50,881 nt of DNA from Acidobacteriota bacterium (GCA_029569255.1 JAKQUO010000049.1:1-50881), one strand, 5' to 3'. Shown: positions 24,902 to 35,310, counted from the first letter of the stretch. The notes: a model not told the origin generated them from the sequence alone. A program made the numbers and translations.

Positions 24902-26755
24902 TCACTTGTCGGCGAAGGCGTAGACGGTCAGGAAGCCGTGCTGGCTGATCTTGGCGATGAGCTCGCCGCTGACCTTCTCCACGCTGTCGCTCGGCTGGTG
25001 GTAATCGGACGTCATGGCCGCCATGTAGTAGACGTAGGGCACGTTGACGGCGGCGAACGAGGAGTGGTCGGAGCCGCCCCCGCCCTGGCCCGGCGCGTTG
25101 AAGGTGAAGGCCAGGTCGAGCCCGATGTGCTGGTTCATCTCCCGGGCGATCGCGGCGAAGGGCGTGCCGTCCGTCAGGTTGACGGAGACGAACCAGGGGG
25201 CGCGGACCTTCTTGACCAGGTCCTCGGCGCCGGGGACGCCGTAGCGCTGCATGGCGCGGGCGAGCATCTCGGCGTCGTAGGGCCGGCTGATCATGTCGTA
25301 GTTGAGGTAGCCGACGGTCTTGTCGATCGGGTAGACGGGGTTCTGGGCGTAGTAGCGCGAGCCGAGGAGGCCCTTCTCCTCGCCCGTCCACAGGGCGAAG
25401 ACGACGGACCGCTTGGGCTTGACCGGGCTGGCGGCGATGGCCTTGGCGATGTTCAGGACGCCGACCGAGCCGGACCCGTTGTCGTCCGCGCCGTTGAAGA
25501 TGTAGTCCTCCCACCGGCCCAGGTGGTCGTAGTGCGCGCCGACGACGAAATACTCGTCCTTGAGCTTGGGGTCGGAGCCCTCGATGACGCCGAGGACGTT
25601 CTTGCACCGGACCAGGGCCGTCTTCGAGGTCGTGGCGATGGTCATCTTGGCGCCGGCGAGGTCCGCCGAGACCGGCTTGAAGGACTTCTCGATCTTGGCC
25701 TTGAGCTCGTCGATCGTCTGGCCCGTGCCCTCGAGGAGCATGTTGGCCATCTCGCGGGTGATCGTGGTCGCCGCGGCGCCCCTCATGCCCATGTCGCCGC
25801 CGGCGACGCCGGCCAGGGAGAGCCGCTTGCGCGGCTGGTTGATGATGGGGCGGTCGTCGCTGGGCTTGCGGACGACGGACAGGGCGTTGAAGATGTCGCT
25901 GTCCTTGCCGGCGTTGGCCACCTGGACGATGGCCGCCGGGCCGAGCTTGGCGATCTCGGCGACCTTGTTGAAGCGCTGCGGCCCGCCGCGCATCATCATG
26001 AACATCGCGTCGCCCTGGGGCGCGGCCGGGAAGTACTTGTCCTTGAGCTCCTTGGTCCTCTGGAGCGGCGACTGGGGGTTGTCCCGGCCCGGCGCGTCGC
26101 TGAGCAGGAGGACGATCTTGCCCTTGAGGTTGAGGCCCTTGAGCTCGTCGAAGCCGGCGGACGGCTCGGAGATGCCGTAGCCGACGAAGACGACGGGCGC
26201 GGTGACCGAGCCCTCGGCGCCGCCGCCGAAGCCCCCGAACCCGCCCCCGAAATCGAGCCCGGCCTTGAAGGACCGGGTCTTGACCATCCCGCCCCGGGCG
26301 GCCTCGATGGTGATGACGGTCTCGGAGTCGGAGACCTCTTTCATCGCGAATTCCTGGAAATAGGACCGCTCCCGCGGGGCCTGGGGCGCCTGGCCCCGGG
26401 CGCCGCCCATGCGGAACCCGCCCATGGCCGCCGGCATGTCGCCGGCCGGCTTGACCCCCCACATCTTGAGGAGCGAGGCGGCGTACTCGGCGGCCAGATC
26501 GAACCCGCGCGAGGCGGTGTCGCGGCCCTCGAGCAGGTCGGACGAGACGTAGGACAGCATCGCCAGGGTCTCCTTGGCGGTGATGGCCTCGAGGCCGGCC
26601 TTGTACTTCTCGGGCGCCGGCTGGGTCTTGTCGACCAGGCACAGCGCCTTCTGGACGTCCTCGAGCTTCATCTGCTGCTGGGGCGGCGGGCCCTGGGCCC
26701 GCAGGCCGATGAGCAGGGCGAAGACGAGGACCACGGCGAACAGGTTCTTTTTCAC
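24902..26755 (-). CDS. Secreted M28-family metallopeptidase
   Basis: 617 residues from a GTG preceded by AGGTGGAGGT. Signal peptide VKKNLFAVVLVFALLIGLRA. A PA-type insert domain occupies about 130-330. The zinc site follows: VVGAHYDHLG (His), FNGADDNGSGSVG (Asp), WTGEEKGLLGS (two Glu), NYDMISRP (Asp) and DHSSFAAVNVPYVYYM (His). M28 enzymes are di-zinc aminopeptidases or carboxypeptidases acting outside the cytoplasm. The divergent neighbour is another peptidase (M49). Confidence 0.9.
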   Translation of the reverse strand: MKKNLFAVVLVFALLIGLRAQGPPPQQQMKLEDVQKALCLVDKTQPAPEKYKAGLEAITAKETLAMLSYVSSDLLEGRDTASRGFDLAAEYAASLLKMWGVKPAGDMPAAMGGFRMGGARGQAPQAPRERSYFQEFAMKEVSDSETVITIEAARGGMVKTRSFKAGLDFGGGFGGFGGGAEGSVTAPVVFVGYGISEPSAGFDELKGLNLKGKIVLLLSDAPGRDNPQSPLQRTKELKDKYFPAAPQGDAMFMMMRGGPQRFNKVAEIAKLGPAAIVQVANAGKDSDIFNALSVVRKPSDDRPIINQPRKRLSLAGVAGGDMGMRGAAATTITREMANMLLEGTGQTIDELKAKIEKSFKPVSADLAGAKMTIATTSKTALVRCKNVLGVIEGSDPKLKDEYFVVGAHYDHLGRWEDYIFNGADDNGSGSVGVLNIAKAIAASPVKPKRSVVFALWTGEEKGLLGSRYYAQNPVYPIDKTVGYLNYDMISRPYDAEMLARAMQRYGVPGAEDLVKKVRAPWFVSVNLTDGTPFAAIAREMNQHIGLDLAFTFNAPGQGGGGSDHSSFAAVNVPYVYYMAAMTSDYHQPSDSVEKVSGELIAKISQHGFLTVYAFADK

Positions 26756-26887
26756 GTGCACCTCCACCTGGGATTCGGCGTTCGTCTTTATGACGGCGCC
26801 CGGCCGCGTTTCTTCCCGATTCAATCGGCCCGGATCATTCACGGATCGATACGGCCCCCGGATGCGAGGCCCGAGGGGTGAAGCAGG

Positions 26888-26906
26888 ACAGGGACACGAT
26901 CCCTGT
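26888..26906 (+). repeat. Perfect 7-bp hairpin between divergent peptidase genes
   Basis: ACAGGGA, CACGA, TCCCTGT, just upstream of the M49 promoter. It may be an operator; no evidence beyond position. Confidence 0.3.
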
Positions 26907-26913
26907 TATAGGG

Positions 26914-26943
26914 TGGACGGGGGGGCGGCGGTTCGGTTATCAT
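26914..26943 (+). promoter_or_regulatory. Promoter of the M49 peptidase
   Basis: TGGACG, 18 nt, TATCAT. Confidence 0.5.
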
Positions 26944-26980
26944 AGGGCTCCGACCGAAATCCGCCCGGGAGGTCCCGCCC

Positions 26981-29041
26981 ATGAACGTCAAGAACGCCCT
27001 CGTCCTGGCCGTCGTTTGCGCCGGCCTGGCCCTCGTGACCGCCGGCTGCAAGAAGAAGGAGCCCGCGCCGGGGCCCGCCGCCGCGCCGGAGTTCCAGTGG
27101 CAGATCGACCGGTTCGCCGACCTGAGGGTCCTGCGCTACCAGGTGCCCGGCTTCGAGGCCCTCACGCCGCGCCAGAAAGAGCTCGTCTACTACCTCGGCG
27201 AGGCCGCCCTCTGCGGCCGCGACATCATGATCGACCAGAACTACAGGCACAACATCAAGATCGTCCGGACCCTCGACGCCGTCGTCCGGGGCTACACGGG
27301 CGACCGGTCCGACCCGCGCTGGGCCGAGTTCATGACCTACGTCAAGCGGGTCTGGTTCTCCAACGGCATCCACCACCACTACTCGAACGACAAGATCGCG
27401 CCCGGCTTCGACGCCGCCTACTTCGCCGAGGTCGTCCGGGGCACGGAAGGGGAGAGCTTCCCCCTGGCCGAGGGCCAGACGGTCGACGGCCTGGCGGCCT
27501 TCCTCACGCCCATCCTCTTCGACCCGGCCGTGGCCCCGAAGAAGCTCAGCCAGGACCCGAACGCGGACCTGGTCGCCGGCTCGGCCGTCAACTTCTACGA
27601 GGGCGTCACCCAGGCCGAGGTCGAGAGCTACTACAAGCGGCTCGTCGACCCCAAGGACGAGACGCCCGTCTCCTACGGCCTGAACACCCGGGTCGTCAAG
27701 AAGGGCGGAAAGGTCGTCGAGGAGGTCGCCCGCATCGACGGCCTCTACGGCCCGGCCATCGCCCGGATCGTCGGCTGGCTCGAGAAGGCCGCCGGCGTCG
27801 CCGAGAACGACCGCCAGCGGGAGGTCATCGAGGCCCTCGTCGATTTCTACCGCACGGGCGACCTGAAGCGCTTCGACGCCTACAACATCCTCTGGGTCCG
27901 GGACACCGACTCGCTCGTCGATTTCGTCAACGGCTTCATCGAGGTCTACGACGACCCCCTGGGCCTGAAAGGCAGCTGGGAGGCGCTCGTCGACTTCAAG
28001 GACCTGGACGCGACCAAGCGGGCCGACACGATCTCGGCCAACGCCCAGTGGTTCGAGGACCGCTCGCCTATCGACCCCCGCTTCAAGAAGAAGGAGGTCA
28101 AGGGCGTCTCGGCCAAGGTCATCACCGCGGCCATGCTCGGCGGCTCCTGCTACCCCTCGACGCCCATCGGCATCAACCTGCCCAACGCCAACTGGATCCG
28201 CAGGAACCACGGCTCGAAGTCGGTGACCATCGAGAACATCACCTACGCCTACGACCAGTCCTCGCTCGATTCGCCGTTCGGCCGCGAGTTCACCTTCTCC
28301 CCCGAGCTCCTCGAGCGGGCCAAGACGTACGGGCCCCTGGCCGGGAACATCCACACCGACCTCCACGAGGTCCTCGGCCACGGCTCGGGCCAGCTCCTGC
28401 CCGGGGTCGGGTCGGAGGCGCTCAAGAACTATCACTCGCCGATCGAGGAATCGCGGGCCGACCTCTTCGCCCTCTACTACATCATGGACGACAAGATGGT
28501 CGAGCTGGGCCTCCTGCCGAACCTCGACGCGGCCAAGGCCGAGTACGACCTCCAGGTCCGCAACGGCCTGATGACCCAGCTCGTCCGCATCCAGCCCGGC
28601 AAGACGATCGAGCAGGCCCACATGCGCGGCCGGGCCATGGTCTCCCACTGGGTCTGCGAGAAGGGCCGGCCCGACAACGTCATCGAGCGGGTGACCCGGG
28701 ACGGCAAGACCTTCTTCGTCGTCAACGATTACCCGAAGCTGCGCGAACTCTACGGCCGGCTCCTGGCGGAGGTCCAGCGGATCACGAGCGAGGGGGACTA
28801 CGAGGCCGCCCGCGACCTCATCGAGACCTACGGCGTCCAGGTCGACCAGGCGCTCCACCGGGAGGTCCTCGACCGCTACGCCAAGCTCGACCTGGCCCCC
28901 TACGCCGGCTTCGTCAACCCGGTCTACACGCCGGTCGTCGAGGACGGCCGGATCGTCGACGTCAAGATCGGCCTCGGCGAGGGCTACGTCGAGCAGATGC
29001 TGCGCTACGGCCGGGACTACGCCTTCCTGCCGGCGCGCTGA
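26981..29041 (+). CDS. Dipeptidyl-peptidase III (M49) lipoprotein
   Basis: 686 residues. LALVTAGCKKKE near residue 22 is a lipobox, so the protein should be lipid-anchored in the envelope. The M49 zinc motif DLHEVLGHGSGQ (HExxGH, about 461-472) and the second motif IEESRADLFALYY (about 487-499) are present. These are diagnostic of dipeptidyl peptidase III-like enzymes, which remove dipeptides from N termini of short peptides. The ATG is preceded by GGGAGGTC. Together with M28, S9 and M14 enzymes nearby it points to external peptide use. Confidence 0.9.
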   Translation: MNVKNALVLAVVCAGLALVTAGCKKKEPAPGPAAAPEFQWQIDRFADLRVLRYQVPGFEALTPRQKELVYYLGEAALCGRDIMIDQNYRHNIKIVRTLDAVVRGYTGDRSDPRWAEFMTYVKRVWFSNGIHHHYSNDKIAPGFDAAYFAEVVRGTEGESFPLAEGQTVDGLAAFLTPILFDPAVAPKKLSQDPNADLVAGSAVNFYEGVTQAEVESYYKRLVDPKDETPVSYGLNTRVVKKGGKVVEEVARIDGLYGPAIARIVGWLEKAAGVAENDRQREVIEALVDFYRTGDLKRFDAYNILWVRDTDSLVDFVNGFIEVYDDPLGLKGSWEALVDFKDLDATKRADTISANAQWFEDRSPIDPRFKKKEVKGVSAKVITAAMLGGSCYPSTPIGINLPNANWIRRNHGSKSVTIENITYAYDQSSLDSPFGREFTFSPELLERAKTYGPLAGNIHTDLHEVLGHGSGQLLPGVGSEALKNYHSPIEESRADLFALYYIMDDKMVELGLLPNLDAAKAEYDLQVRNGLMTQLVRIQPGKTIEQAHMRGRAMVSHWVCEKGRPDNVIERVTRDGKTFFVVNDYPKLRELYGRLLAEVQRITSEGDYEAARDLIETYGVQVDQALHREVLDRYAKLDLAPYAGFVNPVYTPVVEDGRIVDVKIGLGEGYVEQMLRYGRDYAFLPAR

Positions 29042-29092
29042 CCGGGCCGCGCGCCCGCGGCCGGCCGGGGAAGGGCCGCCGTCCGGGCCGCG

Positions 29093-29121
29093 TTGACGGC
29101 CCGGGGCTTCCGGCGTATCAT
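29093..29121 (+). promoter_or_regulatory. Promoter of the small EF-like gene
   Basis: TTGACG, 17 nt, TATCAT. Confidence 0.65.
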
Positions 29122-29166
29122 TCCCCCCGGGGAGCGGGAGCGCCGGGAGGCCACGAGGAGGGACTC

Positions 29167-29430
29167 ATGGCGGACGAGGAGATCGGGCGCATCACCCATT
29201 TCTTCCCCAAGATCGGCGTGGCCGTCATCGAGATCACGGCCGACGGCCTGATGGTCGGCGAGACCGTCCGGATCAAGGGGCACACGAGCGACTTCACCCA
29301 GGTCGTGGAGTCGCTCCAGCAGGAGCACCTCCAGGTCCCCGAGGTCAGGAAGGGCGCCTCGGCCGGAATGAAGGTCAAGGAGCACGTCCGGGAGGGCGAC
29401 AAGGTCTTCCGGGTCTCGGCCGGCGCCTGA
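29167..29430 (+). CDS. Small translation-elongation-factor-like beta-barrel protein
   Basis: 87 residues, a single domain. IGRITHFFPKIGVAVIEI then GETVRIKGHTSDFTQVVESL and MKVKEHVREGDKVFRV is the EF-Tu domain 2-like barrel pattern, seen as stand-alone 'translation elongation factor-like' proteins and as the C-terminal domain of U32 peptidases. Without a U32 catalytic partner beside it, its role is unknown. It has its own promoter and a clear GAGGAGGGA ribosome site. Confidence 0.75.
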   Translation: MADEEIGRITHFFPKIGVAVIEITADGLMVGETVRIKGHTSDFTQVVESLQQEHLQVPEVRKGASAGMKVKEHVREGDKVFRVSAGA

Positions 29431-29555
29431 CCCCGGCCGGGCCGGGCCGGGGAGAGCGGCGCCGTCCACCGGACGGGAGGCGGGAAGAAAAAGGCCTCCC
29501 CTGCCGTCTAAAAAATCTGGCGGAGTTCCATATCCAGCGTTACGTGAGGTATGCC

Positions 29556-30806
29556 TTGGCAAAAATCGACTGGAACAAGATCCGGACCAAGCTGTGGGCC
29601 AGGAAAACGCGGCCCTACACCGTCGCCGGCGCGCTTTTCCTCCTCGTCCTCGTCTGGCAGATCGTCGTCCGCCTGCCGGGCGGCGGCTCGCAGGGCGGCC
29701 CCCGGGGCGCCGCGGTCGCCGTCGAGATAGCGCCCGTCGAGCGCGGCGGCATCCGCGACATCGGCACGTTCTCGGGGACGCTGATCCCGAAGTCCTATTT
29801 CACCATCGTCCCCAAGATCTCCGGCCGGGTCAAGGCGCTCTATGCCGACATCGGCGACCGGCTCACCCGGGGACAGCTGGTGGCCGTCCTGGAGGACGAG
29901 GAGCACCAGCAGCAGGTCATCCAGGCCGAGGCCGACCTGGGCGTCGCCAAGGCCAACCTGGAAGACGCCCGGTCCGCCCAGGAGCTGGCCCGGAGGGAGT
30001 TCGAGCGGGCCAAGACCCTCCACGGGAAGGGCATCCTCTCGGACGCCGAGCTCGAGGCCGCGCAGGCGGTCTTCTCCACCCGGGACACCCGGCTCAAGGT
30101 CGCCCAGGCCCAGCTGGCCAACCAGCAGGCGGGCCTGGAGACGGCCCGGGTCCGGCTGTCCTACACCCGCATCCAGGCCGTCTGGGAGACCGGGGGCGAC
30201 GTCCGCTTCGTCGGGGAGCGGTTCGTCAACCCGGGGGCCATGCTCACGCCGAACACGGCCATCGTCTCGGTCATCGAGCTCCAGCCCATCACGGCCGTCA
30301 TCCACGTCACCGAGAAGGACTATTTCCGCCTGAGAGGCGACCAGCCCGTCGTCCTGACCAGCGGGGCCTTCTCCGACCGGGAGTTCCTCGGCCGGGTGTC
30401 CCGCGTGGCGCCCCTGCTCAAGGAGACGTCGCGCCAGGCCCGGGTCGAGGTCGACGTCGACAACTCCGACGGGGCCCTCAAGCCGGGCATGTTCGTCAAC
30501 GCCCGGATCGAGTTCGCCAACAAGACCGACGCGACCATCGTGCCGACCAGCGCGCTCGTGAACCGGGGCGCCCTGCAGGGGCTGTTCCTGGCCGACATCG
30601 AGAACAGGAAGGCCGTCTTCCAGCCCGCGACCGTGGGCATCGTCGAGGGCGACCGGGCCGAGATCGTCGAGCCGGCCCGGGTCGCCGGCTACGTCGTCAC
30701 CCTCGGCCACCACCTTCTCGAGAACGGCACGACCCTCATCCTGCCCCCGGACGCCGCCGGGGCCTCCGCCCCGGCCGCCAAGGCGGCCCCCGGAGACGCA
30801 CGATGA
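29556..30806 (+). CDS. RND efflux periplasmic adaptor (membrane fusion protein)
   Basis: About 416 residues. One membrane anchor (VAGALFLLVLVWQIVV) follows a basic stretch. The biotinyl-lipoyl half (IVPKISGRVKALYADIGDRL, then GQLVAVLEDEE) flanks a coiled-coil hairpin (about 90-170), and the second half (LSYTRIQAV, VTEKDYFRLRGDQPVVLT) and barrel (KPGMFVNARIEF) follow. It links an inner-membrane pump to an outer-membrane channel. TTG 29556 is preferred over GTG 29544 because GAGGT sits six bases before it. The stop overlaps the pump start (ATGA). No TolC-like gene is in the window. Confidence 0.88.
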   Translation: MAKIDWNKIRTKLWARKTRPYTVAGALFLLVLVWQIVVRLPGGGSQGGPRGAAVAVEIAPVERGGIRDIGTFSGTLIPKSYFTIVPKISGRVKALYADIGDRLTRGQLVAVLEDEEHQQQVIQAEADLGVAKANLEDARSAQELARREFERAKTLHGKGILSDAELEAAQAVFSTRDTRLKVAQAQLANQQAGLETARVRLSYTRIQAVWETGGDVRFVGERFVNPGAMLTPNTAIVSVIELQPITAVIHVTEKDYFRLRGDQPVVLTSGAFSDREFLGRVSRVAPLLKETSRQARVEVDVDNSDGALKPGMFVNARIEFANKTDATIVPTSALVNRGALQGLFLADIENRKAVFQPATVGIVEGDRAEIVEPARVAGYVVTLGHHLLENGTTLILPPDAAGASAPAAKAAPGDAR

Positions 30807-33800
30807 AGCTCTCGGAGTTCTCCATCCACCGGCCCATCTTCTCCTGGATGGTGACGCTCGTCGTCGTCATCATCGGGCTCGTCTCGCTCTCGCGCCTGCC
30901 CGTCGACCTCATGCCCGAGATCGTCTATCCCACCCTCAACGTCAACGCCTCCTACCGCAACACCGGGCCGGAGGAGATCGAGGAGATCATCACCCGGCCG
31001 GTCGAGGAGGCCCTGAGCGCGGTCCCCGGGGTCGAGGAGGTCTTCTCGTCCTCGTCCGAGGGCTCGAGCTCGGTCCGGATCATGTTCGCCTGGGGGACCA
31101 ACCTCGAGTCCGCGGCCAGCGACGTCCGGGAGCGCCTCGACCGGATCGTCGGCCGGCTGCCCGAGGAGGTCGACCGGCCGACCCTGCGCAAGTTCGACCC
31201 GGCCCAGCAGCCCATCCTCCAGTTCGGGGCCCTGACCAACCTCGACCCCGTCCAGGCGCGGCGCATCATCGACGAGCAGATCGCCTACCGGCTCGAGCGC
31301 GTGGCCGGGGTGGCCTCGGTCGACGTCTACGGCGGCCGCCAGCGGGAGATCCAGGTCAACCTCGATCCCCTGAAGCTCAAGGCCCTGGGCCTGCCCCTCA
31401 ACGCGATCACCAGCAAGATCCGCCAGGAGAACGTCGACATGCCGGCCGGGGTCATCGAGCGGGGCAACTACGACATCCTCCTGCGCATCCCCGGCGTCTT
31501 CACCGGCCTGGACCAGCTCCGGGCGACGGTCGTCGCCGTCCGCGACGGCGTGCCCATCCAGCTCCGGGAGATCGCCAGCGTCGACGACACCTTCCAGCGC
31601 ATCACCCGCGTCGCCCGCATCAACGACCGGGAGGGGATGCGCCTGGCCGTCTACAAGCAGTCGGGCCAGAACACGGTCAACGTCGCCGAGCGGGTCCTGA
31701 AGGAGATCGGCGAGATCCAGAAGGACATCCCCCAGATCGAGATCATCCCGACGTCCAACAGCGCCGAGTACATCCGGCGGGCCATCAACAACGTCAGCTC
31801 GTCGGCCATGTGGGGCGCCGGCCTGGCCGTCCTGGTCCTCCTCGTGTTCCTGGCCAACATCCGCAGCACCCTGGTCGTGGCCATCTCCATCCCCATTTCG
31901 ATCATCGGGACGATCGCCCTGATCTACTTCGGCGGCTTCACGCTGAACACGATGACCCTCGGCGCCCTGGCCCTCGGCGTCGGCATGCTCATCGACAGCT
32001 CGATCGTCGTGCTCGAGAACATCTACCGCATGGAGGAGGCCGGCGTCCCGCCGCTCAAGGCCGCCGTCGACGGGGTGAACGAGGTGGCCGCGGCCATCAC
32101 GGCCGGGGCCGTCACGACCATGGCCGTCTTCCTGCCGATGATCTTCATGCGGGGCATGTCGGGGGTCATGTTCAAGCAGCTGGCCTACGTCATCAGCTTC
32201 TCCATCCTGATGGGCCTGCTCGTGGCCCTGACCATGGTCCCGATGCTCTCGGCCCGGCTCATCCGGGCCGTCCGGCCGGTCGGCCCGGCCGCGATGAAGC
32301 CCGGCGCGCGGCTGGCCCGCTTCTTCCTGGACGGGTTCAACAAGGTCGCGGACGGGTACAAGAGGCTGCTCCACTGGGCCCTGAGCCACCGCGCGCTCGT
32401 CCTGGGCGCCGTCGGGGCCGTGCTCGTCGGCTGCCTGTTCCTCATCCGCCTCGTCGGCACGGAGTACATGCCGACGACGGACGAGAACGAGGTCCGGGTC
32501 ACGGTCGAGATGGAGGTCGGGACGAGGCTCGAGGTCATGAACCGGACCTTCGCCACGGTCACCGAGATCGTCAAGAGGGCCGTCCCCGAGATCGTCACCC
32601 AAGAGGAGAGCTTCGGCGGCGGCGGCTGGCGGAGCGGGGCGAACACCGGCAGCATGACCCTCAAGCTCGTGCCGCGCGGCCGGCGCTCCCGGTCGAGCGA
32701 GGACATCGCCGTCGCCCTGCGCCGGGAGCTGGCCGACATCCCCGGCACGGTCATCCGGACGCGGGCGAGCGGCGGCCAGATGATGTTCGGCATGCGCGGC
32801 GGCGGCGGCCAGGAGCGGCTCCAGGTCGAGGTGCGCGGCTACGACCTGACCGTGGCCGAGGCCCTGGCCCGGCAGGTCCAGGAGATCGTCAAGAAGGTCC
32901 CGGGCGTCACCGACACCCGGCTCAGCCGCGAGATCGGCAACCCCGAAGAGCTCCTGGTCATCGACCGCCAGGCCGCGGCCGACATGCGGCTCTCCGTCAG
33001 CGAGATCGGCCAGTCCATCCAGACCGTCCTGTCCGGGACCCAGGCGGGGTATTTCCGCGAGGCGGGGCGCGAGTTCCGCATCCTGGTCAAGGTCAAGGAC
33101 TCGGAGTTCCTGGGCATCCCGGACATCCTGGACCTGACCATCAACAACGCGGCGGGAGAGGCGATCAGCCTGCGCAACGTCATCGACACCCGGCCCCGGC
33201 GGGGCCCCATCCGCATCGAGCGGCGCGACCGGGAGCGCGTCGTGACCGTCTCCGGCGAGATCGCCGGGCGGGACATGGGGTCGATCATCTCCGACGCCCG
33301 CGCGGCCCTGCGGACGATCCCCATCCCCCGGAACTTCGGCATCCGGTTCACCGGCGACTACGAGGAGCGGCAGAAGTCGAACCGGGAGCTCCTCCTGAGC
33401 ATCACCCTGGCCCTCCTCCTGGTCTACATGACCATGGCCATGCTCTACGAGTCGCTGCGCGACCCGCTCATCGTCATGTTCTCCGTGCCGCTCGCGGCCA
33501 TCGGCGTCATCCTGATGCTCTTCCTGACTAAGACGAGCTTCAGCATGCAGGCCTACATCGGCCTGATCATGCTCGGCGGCATCGTCGTCAACAACGCCAT
33601 CATCCTCGTCGATTACACGAACCTGCTCCGGAAGCGCGACCGGATGCCCGTCGGCGCGGCCATCGAGGAGGCCGGGCGGCGCCGGCTGCGGCCGATCCTG
33701 ATGACGGCCTTCACGACCATCATGGGCGTCCTGCCGCTGGCCCTGGGCGTCGGGGAGGGGGGCGAGGCCCAGGCCCCGCTGGCCCGGACGGTCATCGGCG

Positions 33801-33922
33801 GCCTGCTGAGCTCGACCCTGATCACGCTGGTCGTCGTGCCGGTCGTCTACAGCCTCTTCGAGGACTTCAGGCGGAAGAAGGAGAGCGGCGAGGCGGCCAA
33901 CGGCGCGGCCCCCTCGAACTGA
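30803..33922 (+). CDS. RND efflux transporter permease (AcrB/HAE1 family)
   Basis: 1039 residues, the full length of an AcrB-type pump, with 12 helices in two halves. The first is at the N terminus ([20 protein letters not shown]); blocks of helices lie near 335-510 and 860-1025. Charged intramembrane residues appear in [20 protein letters not shown] (Asp near 396). The matching second-half helix is [18 protein letters not shown]. The large periplasmic loops (30-330, 555-860) carry pore motifs. It exports hydrophobic compounds with proton entry; substrates unknown. It pairs with 29556-30806. Confidence 0.93.
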   Translation: MKLSEFSIHRPIFSWMVTLVVVIIGLVSLSRLPVDLMPEIVYPTLNVNASYRNTGPEEIEEIITRPVEEALSAVPGVEEVFSSSSEGSSSVRIMFAWGTNLESAASDVRERLDRIVGRLPEEVDRPTLRKFDPAQQPILQFGALTNLDPVQARRIIDEQIAYRLERVAGVASVDVYGGRQREIQVNLDPLKLKALGLPLNAITSKIRQENVDMPAGVIERGNYDILLRIPGVFTGLDQLRATVVAVRDGVPIQLREIASVDDTFQRITRVARINDREGMRLAVYKQSGQNTVNVAERVLKEIGEIQKDIPQIEIIPTSNSAEYIRRAINNVSSSAMWGAGLAVLVLLVFLANIRSTLVVAISIPISIIGTIALIYFGGFTLNTMTLGALALGVGMLIDSSIVVLENIYRMEEAGVPPLKAAVDGVNEVAAAITAGAVTTMAVFLPMIFMRGMSGVMFKQLAYVISFSILMGLLVALTMVPMLSARLIRAVRPVGPAAMKPGARLARFFLDGFNKVADGYKRLLHWALSHRALVLGAVGAVLVGCLFLIRLVGTEYMPTTDENEVRVTVEMEVGTRLEVMNRTFATVTEIVKRAVPEIVTQEESFGGGGWRSGANTGSMTLKLVPRGRRSRSSEDIAVALRRELADIPGTVIRTRASGGQMMFGMRGGGGQERLQVEVRGYDLTVAEALARQVQEIVKKVPGVTDTRLSREIGNPEELLVIDRQAAADMRLSVSEIGQSIQTVLSGTQAGYFREAGREFRILVKVKDSEFLGIPDILDLTINNAAGEAISLRNVIDTRPRRGPIRIERRDRERVVTVSGEIAGRDMGSIISDARAALRTIPIPRNFGIRFTGDYEERQKSNRELLLSITLALLLVYMTMAMLYESLRDPLIVMFSVPLAAIGVILMLFLTKTSFSMQAYIGLIMLGGIVVNNAIILVDYTNLLRKRDRMPVGAAIEEAGRRRLRPILMTAFTTIMGVLPLALGVGEGGEAQAPLARTVIGGLLSSTLITLVVVPVVYSLFEDFRRKKESGEAANGAAPSN

Positions 33923-33933
33923 ACCGGATCATG

Positions 33934-33968
33934 AGGGGACGCGTGCCAGCACGCGTCCCCTTTCTTTT
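33934..33968 (+). terminator. Rho-independent terminator of the RND operon
   Basis: Perfect 12-bp stem AGGGGACGCGTG (33934-33945), loop CCAG, CACGCGTCCCCT (33950-33961), followed by TTCTTTTG. It starts 11 bases after the pump stop. Confidence 0.85.
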
Positions 33969-33997
33969 GCCCGGCCCTTCATCCCGGCCGGGGTTCC

Positions 33998-34037
33998 GAG
34001 AAGGGGACATGGACCCTTGGTACGTGTCCCCGTTCTC
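33998..34037 (+). repeat. REP-like hairpin, copy 2
   Basis: GAGAAGGGGACATGGAC, five bases, GTACGTGTCCCCGTTCTC. The core is GGGACATGGAC/GTACGTGTCCC, related to the copy at 17347 and in the same orientation. It lies between the RND terminator and rsgA. Confidence 0.65.
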
Positions 34038-34058
34038 GATCGCCGTTCCTGATCCGGA

Positions 34059-34088
34059 TTGACGTTCCTATCCTGGCGAGCCTATCAT
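34059..34088 (+). promoter_or_regulatory. Promoter of rsgA
   Basis: TTGACG, 18 nt, TATCAT; the leader is only about 13 nt with no ribosome site. Confidence 0.6.
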
Positions 34089-34107
34089 ACCCTCGGGCCC
34101 TACGATC

Positions 34108-35190
34108 ATGACCGACCTCTCCGATTTCGGCTGGGACGCGGCGTTCGCCGCGGCGTACGGGGAGCTCGCCGTGGAAGGCCTCGTCCCGGGCCGCGTGGTC
34201 AGGCAATCCCGCGACCGCTCGACGATCGTGACGGAGGAGGGGGAGTTTGCCGCGGAAGTGCCGGGACGGTTCCGGCACGGCGCCCAAGGCCCCGCCGATT
34301 TCCCGGCCGTCGGCGATTGGGTCGCCGTCCGGCCGGCCGATAGCGGTCCGGCCCTCATCGAAGCGGTCCTGCCGCGGCGGACGGCCTTCACGCGGAAGGC
34401 CGCGGGGGAGGCGGTCGAAGCCCAGATCGTCGCCGCCAACATCGACACGGTTTTCCTTGTCAGCGGCCTCGACGGCGACTTCAACGTCAGGCGGATCGAA
34501 CGCTACCTGACCACCGCCTGGTCGAGCGGGGCCGCTCCCGTCATCGTCCTCAACAAAGCCGACCTCAGGACGGACCTCGAGGCCGCCGTCGCCGAGGCCG
34601 CGGCCGCCGCGCCGGGCGTGCCGGTCGTGGCGGTCAAGGCGCTGGCCGAAGGCGGGCTCGAAGGCCTAGCGCCCTATTTCGCCGCGGGGAAGACGGTCGC
34701 TTTTCTCGGGTCCTCGGGCGTGGGCAAATCGACCATGATCAACCGGCTCGCCGGCGAGGAGCGTTTCCGGACCGCCGAGGTCAGCGACGCCGCCGCCGGC
34801 CGGGGCCGGCACACCACGGCCGAGCGCGAGCTGATCAAGCTTCCCGGCGGGGCGCTCCTCATCGACACGCCGGGCATGCGCGAGCTCGGGCTCTGGGCGG
34901 ACGACGACGGCCTCGACCGGACCTTCGACGAGATCGAGCGTCTCGCGGCCCGGTGCCGTTTCCCCGACTGCGGCCACGAGGGCGAGCCGGGCTGCGCCGT
35001 GCGCGAGGCCGTCGAGTCCGGCGCCCTCGACGCGGGGCGGTGGCGGAGCTACCTGAAGCTGCGCCGGGAGCTTCGCTCCTTGGAGGTCCGGAAAGACGAG
35101 AAGACCCGCCGTCAGCACGAAAAGGCGGCCGGCCGCGATTTCGCCGCCCGGCTCAAGGAAGTCAAGAAGCACAAGCTTCGCTACCGATAG
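34108..35190 (+). CDS. rsgA: Ribosome small-subunit GTPase RsgA
   Basis: 360 residues with a circularly permuted GTPase order: an OB-fold N terminus (about 40-110), IVLNKADLRTD (G4, about 147), VVAVKALAEGG (G5), FLGSSGVGKSTMINRL (G1, about 198) and LIDTPGMRELGL (G3, about 251). The C-terminal zinc site is CRFPDCGHEGEPGC near 288-301. RsgA checks late 30S assembly. The start at 34108 is the first ATG after the promoter. The C terminus is Lys/Arg rich. Confidence 0.95.
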   Translation: MTDLSDFGWDAAFAAAYGELAVEGLVPGRVVRQSRDRSTIVTEEGEFAAEVPGRFRHGAQGPADFPAVGDWVAVRPADSGPALIEAVLPRRTAFTRKAAGEAVEAQIVAANIDTVFLVSGLDGDFNVRRIERYLTTAWSSGAAPVIVLNKADLRTDLEAAVAEAAAAAPGVPVVAVKALAEGGLEGLAPYFAAGKTVAFLGSSGVGKSTMINRLAGEERFRTAEVSDAAAGRGRHTTAERELIKLPGGALLIDTPGMRELGLWADDDGLDRTFDEIERLAARCRFPDCGHEGEPGCAVREAVESGALDAGRWRSYLKLRRELRSLEVRKDEKTRRQHEKAAGRDFAARLKEVKKHKLRYR

Positions 35191-35226
35191 GCCGGGCCCC
35201 GGCGCTTCCCGGGAGAAGAGGGGGAG

Positions 35227-35310
35227 TGCCCAGGGCGGGACTCGAACCCGCAAGGCCTTGCGGCCGCGACATTTTAAGTGTCGTGCGTATACCTGTTCCG
35301 CCACCCGGGC
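35227..35310 (-). tRNA. tRNA-Leu (anticodon UAA)
   Basis: Minus strand, 84 bases. Acceptor GCCCGGG pairs with CCTGGGC with one G-T pair; D arm TGGCGGAACAGGTATACGCA; anticodon loop CTTAAAA giving UAA. A long variable arm (class II) is followed by T arm GCGGGTTCGAGTCCCGC and discriminator A, as expected for Leu. CCA is not encoded. The 105-bp palindromic element ends about 33 bases upstream of its 5' end. Confidence 0.95.

Noticed and set aside
29474..29500. GGGAGGC/GCCTCCC inverted repeat as a terminator of the EF-like gene
   Set aside because: The loop is long (12 nt) and no T-tract follows on the plus strand.
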